Of a stretch of 54,092 bases of DNA, positions 51,586 through 54,092 are shown one piece after another (positions within the stretch are counted from its first letter, which is position 1; every line of letters begins with the position of its first letter). The notes below the pieces were generated by a model. It saw nothing but the letters and a program-made list of their open reading frames with translations, did no database searches and was not told where the DNA came from. The stretch comes from Agromyces humi (GTDB lineage: Bacteria > Actinomycetota > Actinomycetes > Actinomycetales > Microbacteriaceae): positions 1-54,092 of the forward strand of contig NZ_WJSP02000001.1 of the NCBI RefSeq assembly GCF_009720255.1, in the 5' to 3' direction. Position numbers and translations under genes: made by a program.

Positions 51586-51801
51586 CGAGCATCAGGGGCT
51601 CTGGTGGCGGGCCACAACAGGGTCATCCCTTCGCGGCAGAGTGACATCGACCTCCATCACAAAGATGCTTAGGTCGATCAACTTTGATGGTTCGGGGAAG
51701 GGCTGATTCGCCTGCCGCACCGCTTTCCTCGATTCGTGGCGAATTCGAGCCTGCGATGTCGCCGCTGCCCATATGCTCAACGTGACTCGTTTGGAGGGCC
51801 G

Positions 51802-52371
51802 ATGAGCACCAAGAAGAACCCGATGACACCAGGCGTTCGGAAGGTAGTCGTAGAGATCGCGACACATGACGACGACGGCAACCCCATCACCGACGCAATG
51901 CTGAGTTCCGGCGGCGCCCGCGACCACGGCCCAATCGTCAAGCAGTACACCAACCCGCAGCCCTATCAGCAGGCCCCCATTCGGTCCGAAGAGGATCGCG
52001 AGTTCGACGCATACATGCAGCGCGAAGCCGACACACGCAGGCGGCGCGAGGAAGAGGCCGAGGACCGGCGTCGACGTGAGAACCAGGAGTTCGTGGCCTC
52101 GCTCCTGCAGCCACTCTTCGACGGCGCCGAGCGACTTGTGCGAGAGATCGTCGTTCCATGGGCGGTAGAGAAACGTAACGAGCGTAAAGAAAGGAAGCTA
52201 GCGCTGCGCGAGTCCCCGGCCATAAGCCGCGCTGTGGTCGACTCACCAACCGGCGACGAGCCTGTATTGGTCACCATCGAGAGTGGAGCCGATATCGCAG
52301 AATCAGCCACCGTCGAGAACATCGCGCTCGCGCCAATCGTGCAAATCGAGGACTATCGCCGCTCCGCGTAG
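51802..52371 (+). CDS. Hypothetical protein, charged helix
   Basis: 189 residues; the ATG at 51802 has GGAGG 5 nt upstream, and a TATGCT -10-like box lies near 51774. No domain is recognised. The centre (about 65-130) is a highly charged helix (READTRRRREEEAEDRRRRE), and VVPWAVEKRNERKERKLALRE follows. It sits with the GIY-YIG gene between the two DUF6112 genes, probably part of the same cargo insertion. The 216 bp before it hold only this promoter-like stretch. Confidence 0.65.
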   Translation: MSTKKNPMTPGVRKVVVEIATHDDDGNPITDAMLSSGGARDHGPIVKQYTNPQPYQQAPIRSEEDREFDAYMQREADTRRRREEEAEDRRRRENQEFVASLLQPLFDGAERLVREIVVPWAVEKRNERKERKLALRESPAISRAVVDSPTGDEPVLVTIESGADIAESATVENIALAPIVQIEDYRRSA

Positions 52372-52628
52372 GCCTAGTTGGACATTGACGGCGGCCTGCC
52401 ACGACGAGGCGCCGGAAATCTCCAGGCATGCTCCGCAACGCCGCAAGCACTGGTGTGACGCCAACTGGCAGGTTCTGGATCCGCCAACTGGTTCTGGATC
52501 GAGGGCCCAGCTGTCTGCTTGGAGATCGCGTCCATTCCCCGTTGATCACGATCGGAAGGCAGAGCCTGGCTGTTCCGGAGGACGTTGCGTACCTCCCAGT
52601 CGACCTTCATACGACTGAGGAGCCCACC
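52372..52628. repeat. Non-coding gap with a 23-bp tandem repeat
   Basis: No credible gene in 257 bp. GCCAACTGG followed by TTCTGGATC occurs twice in tandem (52460-52481 and 52483-52500); the first copy has four extra bases. It may be a trace of the insertion that separates the two DUF6112 genes, or a regulatory site for the genes to the right. Confidence 0.4.
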
Positions 52629-52898
52629 GTGATCGACATTGACCCCAACGGCACCGGCCTGCCGGGCATCGACCAACTGCGCACAATCGTCGGCGCCGTT
52701 ATGACGATCGGCCTCATCATGGCCGTGCTCGCGCTGATCGTCGCGGCGATCGTGTGGGGGTTCGGCGCGAACTCGTCGAACCCGCACCTGGCCTCGCGCG
52801 GAAAGGCCGGCGTGCTGATCGCTTGCGGGGCCGCAGTCATCTGCGGCGCGGCGGTGACACTGACGAACTTCTTCTGGAATGTCGGACAGGCCGTCTGA
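52629..52898 (+). CDS. DUF6112-type small membrane protein (copy 2)
   Basis: 89 residues from a GTG at 52629 with GAGGAG 6 nt upstream. Two hydrophobic helices (about 22-45 and 63-82) flank ANSSNPHLASRGKAG, the same architecture as copy 1. The paralogues share GxxxxLRxIxGAxMT and an Ala/Gly-rich second helix. It is the likely pilin- or channel-like component next to the TrbL-like gene. Confidence 0.8.
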   Translation: MIDIDPNGTGLPGIDQLRTIVGAVMTIGLIMAVLALIVAAIVWGFGANSSNPHLASRGKAGVLIACGAAVICGAAVTLTNFFWNVGQAV

Positions 52899-52925
52899 GA
52901 CCGACGTGCCGATTTGGGCTCGACG

Positions 52926-54092
52926 ATGAGCGTCTGCGACATCCCAGTCATCGCCGAAGTCTGCACTGCGGTCGGCGAGGGCACCGCTTCCCTCGTCACG
53001 GCGCCCTTCGACTGGCTGGCCGCTGCGATGGGCGCTGCGGCCGCGTGGATGTTCGAGGCCGTCTGGACCGCCTTCGACACCACCACCCTCGTCGACGTCA
53101 CCGACCCGAGCTACCTCGAAGTATTCAACGTCCTCTTCGGGGTGGCAGTGTTCGTCACCCTGATCTTCTTCTTCCTGCAGCTGATCACGGGACTTGTGCA
53201 CCGCGATCCGACCGCCCTCCCCCGCGCCGCCATCGGCTTGGCCAAGTCGATCCTCGGCTCGTTCGTGATCGTCAGCCTCACCGCCCTCCTGCTGGAGATC
53301 ACCGATCAACTCTCGATCGGCGTAGTCCAGGCAACCGGTAACACCATGGAAGGCATGGGCGACCGCATCGCCCTCCTCGCTGGCGGACTGGCGACGGTCA
53401 GCATCGCTGCCCCCGGCGTCGGTGCGATCGTGACGATCTTCCTTTCTGCACTCGCGATCAGCGCGGCCGCGATCGTTTGGTTCTCCCTCCTGATTCGCAA
53501 GGCGCTGCTGCTGGTTGCGATCGTGTTTGGGCCAATCGCTTTGGCTGGGGCGACGTGGGATGCCACAAAAGGCTGGATCTCCAAATGGATCGCGTTCGTG
53601 GTGGCCCTTGTGCTGTCTAAGCTCGTGCTCGTCGTGATCTTCCTCGTCGCCATCGCGCAAGTTGCGGCCCCGATCGACGCCGACCTCGCCTCGATCAGCG
53701 ATCCGATCGCCGGCATCGTGCTGATGTTCATCGCCGCGTTCGCTCCCTACATCACGTACAAGTTCCTCAACTTCGTCGGCTTCGACATGTACCACGCCAT
53801 GTCCAGCGAGCAGGAGGCAAAGTCGGCTATGAATCGCCCAGTGCCGGTGCCCGGCGCGCCTGGCATCGACAACGCGAAGAAGATCCTTGACGGCGGCGGA
53901 AGCGGAACCAAGGGCGCCCAGGGCGATGGTCCTGTCCTGACCGGCGCGACCGCTGGGCATGCCGGAGCTCGAGCGGGCAGCGCTTCAGGTACGGCAGCTG
54001 GCGGTTCCGCCGGAGCGTCCAGCGCTGGCGTAGCGGGCGGCGGTGCAGCCGCCAGCGGAACCGAAGCCGGCGCAACGGGTGCGGGCGCGGCG
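52926..54092 (+). CDS. TrbL/VirB6-like conjugal membrane protein, runs off window
   Basis: The ATG at 52926 opens a frame to the window end (at least 389 codons); only a weak RBS is visible. A short N-terminal amphipathic part is followed by five or six long hydrophobic helices (about residues 70-290), including SLLIRKALLLVAIVFGPIAL and the FAPYITYKFLNFVG motif. A Gly/Ala/Ser-rich tail follows (from about residue 305). This is the TrbL/VirB6-like layout of actinobacterial transfer operons: inner-membrane channel component. The low-complexity tail continues beyond the edge. Confidence 0.85.
   Translation, partial: MSVCDIPVIAEVCTAVGEGTASLVTAPFDWLAAAMGAAAAWMFEAVWTAFDTTTLVDVTDPSYLEVFNVLFGVAVFVTLIFFFLQLITGLVHRDPTALPRAAIGLAKSILGSFVIVSLTALLLEITDQLSIGVVQATGNTMEGMGDRIALLAGGLATVSIAAPGVGAIVTIFLSALAISAAAIVWFSLLIRKALLLVAIVFGPIALAGATWDATKGWISKWIAFVVALVLSKLVLVVIFLVAIAQVAAPIDADLASISDPIAGIVLMFIAAFAPYITYKFLNFVGFDMYHAMSSEQEAKSAMNRPVPVPGAPGIDNAKKILDGGGSGTKGAQGDGPVLTGATAGHAGARAGSASGTAAGGSAGASSAGVAGGGAAASGTEAGATGAGAA

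Larger units (their letters stand above)
7714..54092. mobile_element. Integrative conjugative element (partial; right end outside window)
   Basis: The region from the tRNA remnant rightwards carries a MobF relaxase, ArdC-like protein, prim-pol, DUF2637 protein, ParB-like protein, TcpC-like and M23 cell-wall proteins, DUF6112 proteins and a TrbL-like protein. It also carries XRE/ImmA-type control genes and about 25 kb of defence cargo. This is the content of an actinobacterial ICE with a type IV secretion apparatus. No integrase, excisionase, VirB4, VirD4/T4CP or replication initiator is in the window, so the element should continue right. A large integrated plasmid is the alternative. Confidence 0.7.

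Noticed and set aside
52374-53960. 528-codon minus-strand open frame at the right end
   Set aside because: Antisense to the DUF6112 and TrbL-like genes; Asp/His/Arg-rich low-complexity translation typical of a shadow frame.
1-54092. CRISPR array, insertion sequence or transposase
   Set aside because: No regularly spaced long direct repeats and no DDE/serine transposase or integrase motifs were seen on either strand.

Overview
The window reads as high-GC Actinobacteria, most likely Microbacteriaceae or a close Micrococcales relative. The evidence is the very high GC at third codon positions, frequent GTG starts, ATGA/GTGA gene overlaps, and a conjugation gene set (MobF relaxase, DUF6112 proteins, TrbL-like protein, DUF2637 protein, ArdC-like protein, prim-pol) typical of integrative conjugative elements (ICEs) in that group. 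No 16S or other species marker is present.

Positions 1-7.7 kb look chromosomal. At the left edge a 3' piece of an ettA-like gene abuts, on the opposite strand, a truncated LuxR-type AAA regulator. Then come a SnoaL-like protein and a VOC/glyoxalase protein (minus), divergent from two short-chain dehydrogenases, an LtrA-like membrane protein and an ABC-F ATPase (plus). A strong hairpin terminator and a 37-nt 3' remnant of a tRNA gene (probably tRNA-Ala) at 7714-7750 mark what I take to be the left attachment site of the ICE. Everything to the right edge is then element. Its integrase, the intact tRNA and the VirB4/T4CP genes would lie beyond 54 kb.

The left arm (8.4-21.1 kb, all minus) is a defence island. 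It holds a methyltransferase / DExH helicase / GIY-YIG nuclease / NucS-like nuclease operon, an ApeA-like HEPN protein with its own promoter, and two DUF262 (GmrSD-like) genes. The second DUF262 gene has an apparent frameshift. At 21.2-27.0 kb lie transfer genes: an Arg-rich repeat protein, two small proteins and a MobF relaxase-helicase.

The most interesting part is 27.2-39.1 kb (plus): seven tightly overlapping genes. They encode a PIN-like/zinc-ribbon/FHA protein, a TerY-like VWA protein, a Ser/Thr-kinase-like protein, an SF1 (Upf1/DNA2-type) helicase, an unknown protein, a long coiled coil fused to a McrB-like AAA ATPase, and a DUF2357 (McrC-like) protein with zinc clusters. This is the architecture of the coiled-coil McrBC branch (CoCoNuT-like) combined with TerY-P-type phospho-signalling. 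The PP2C phosphatase is absent, and an FHA reader fused to a putative RNase sits in its place. It is the best candidate for an undescribed system here.

At 39.1-43.5 kb (minus) lie decayed HNH-nuclease and hydrolase fragments, then an XRE / ImmA-IrrE / MAB_1171c-like / hydrolase regulatory cassette. Upstream of it is an array of TTGAGCATGCTCAA palindromes spaced 22 bp apart. From 43.8 kb to the end (plus) runs the element's maintenance and conjugation operon: ArdC-like, prim-pol, DUF2637, ParB-like, TcpC-like, M23 hydrolase, DUF6112, TrbL-like. A GIY-YIG gene and a hypothetical gene are inserted between the two DUF6112 paralogues.
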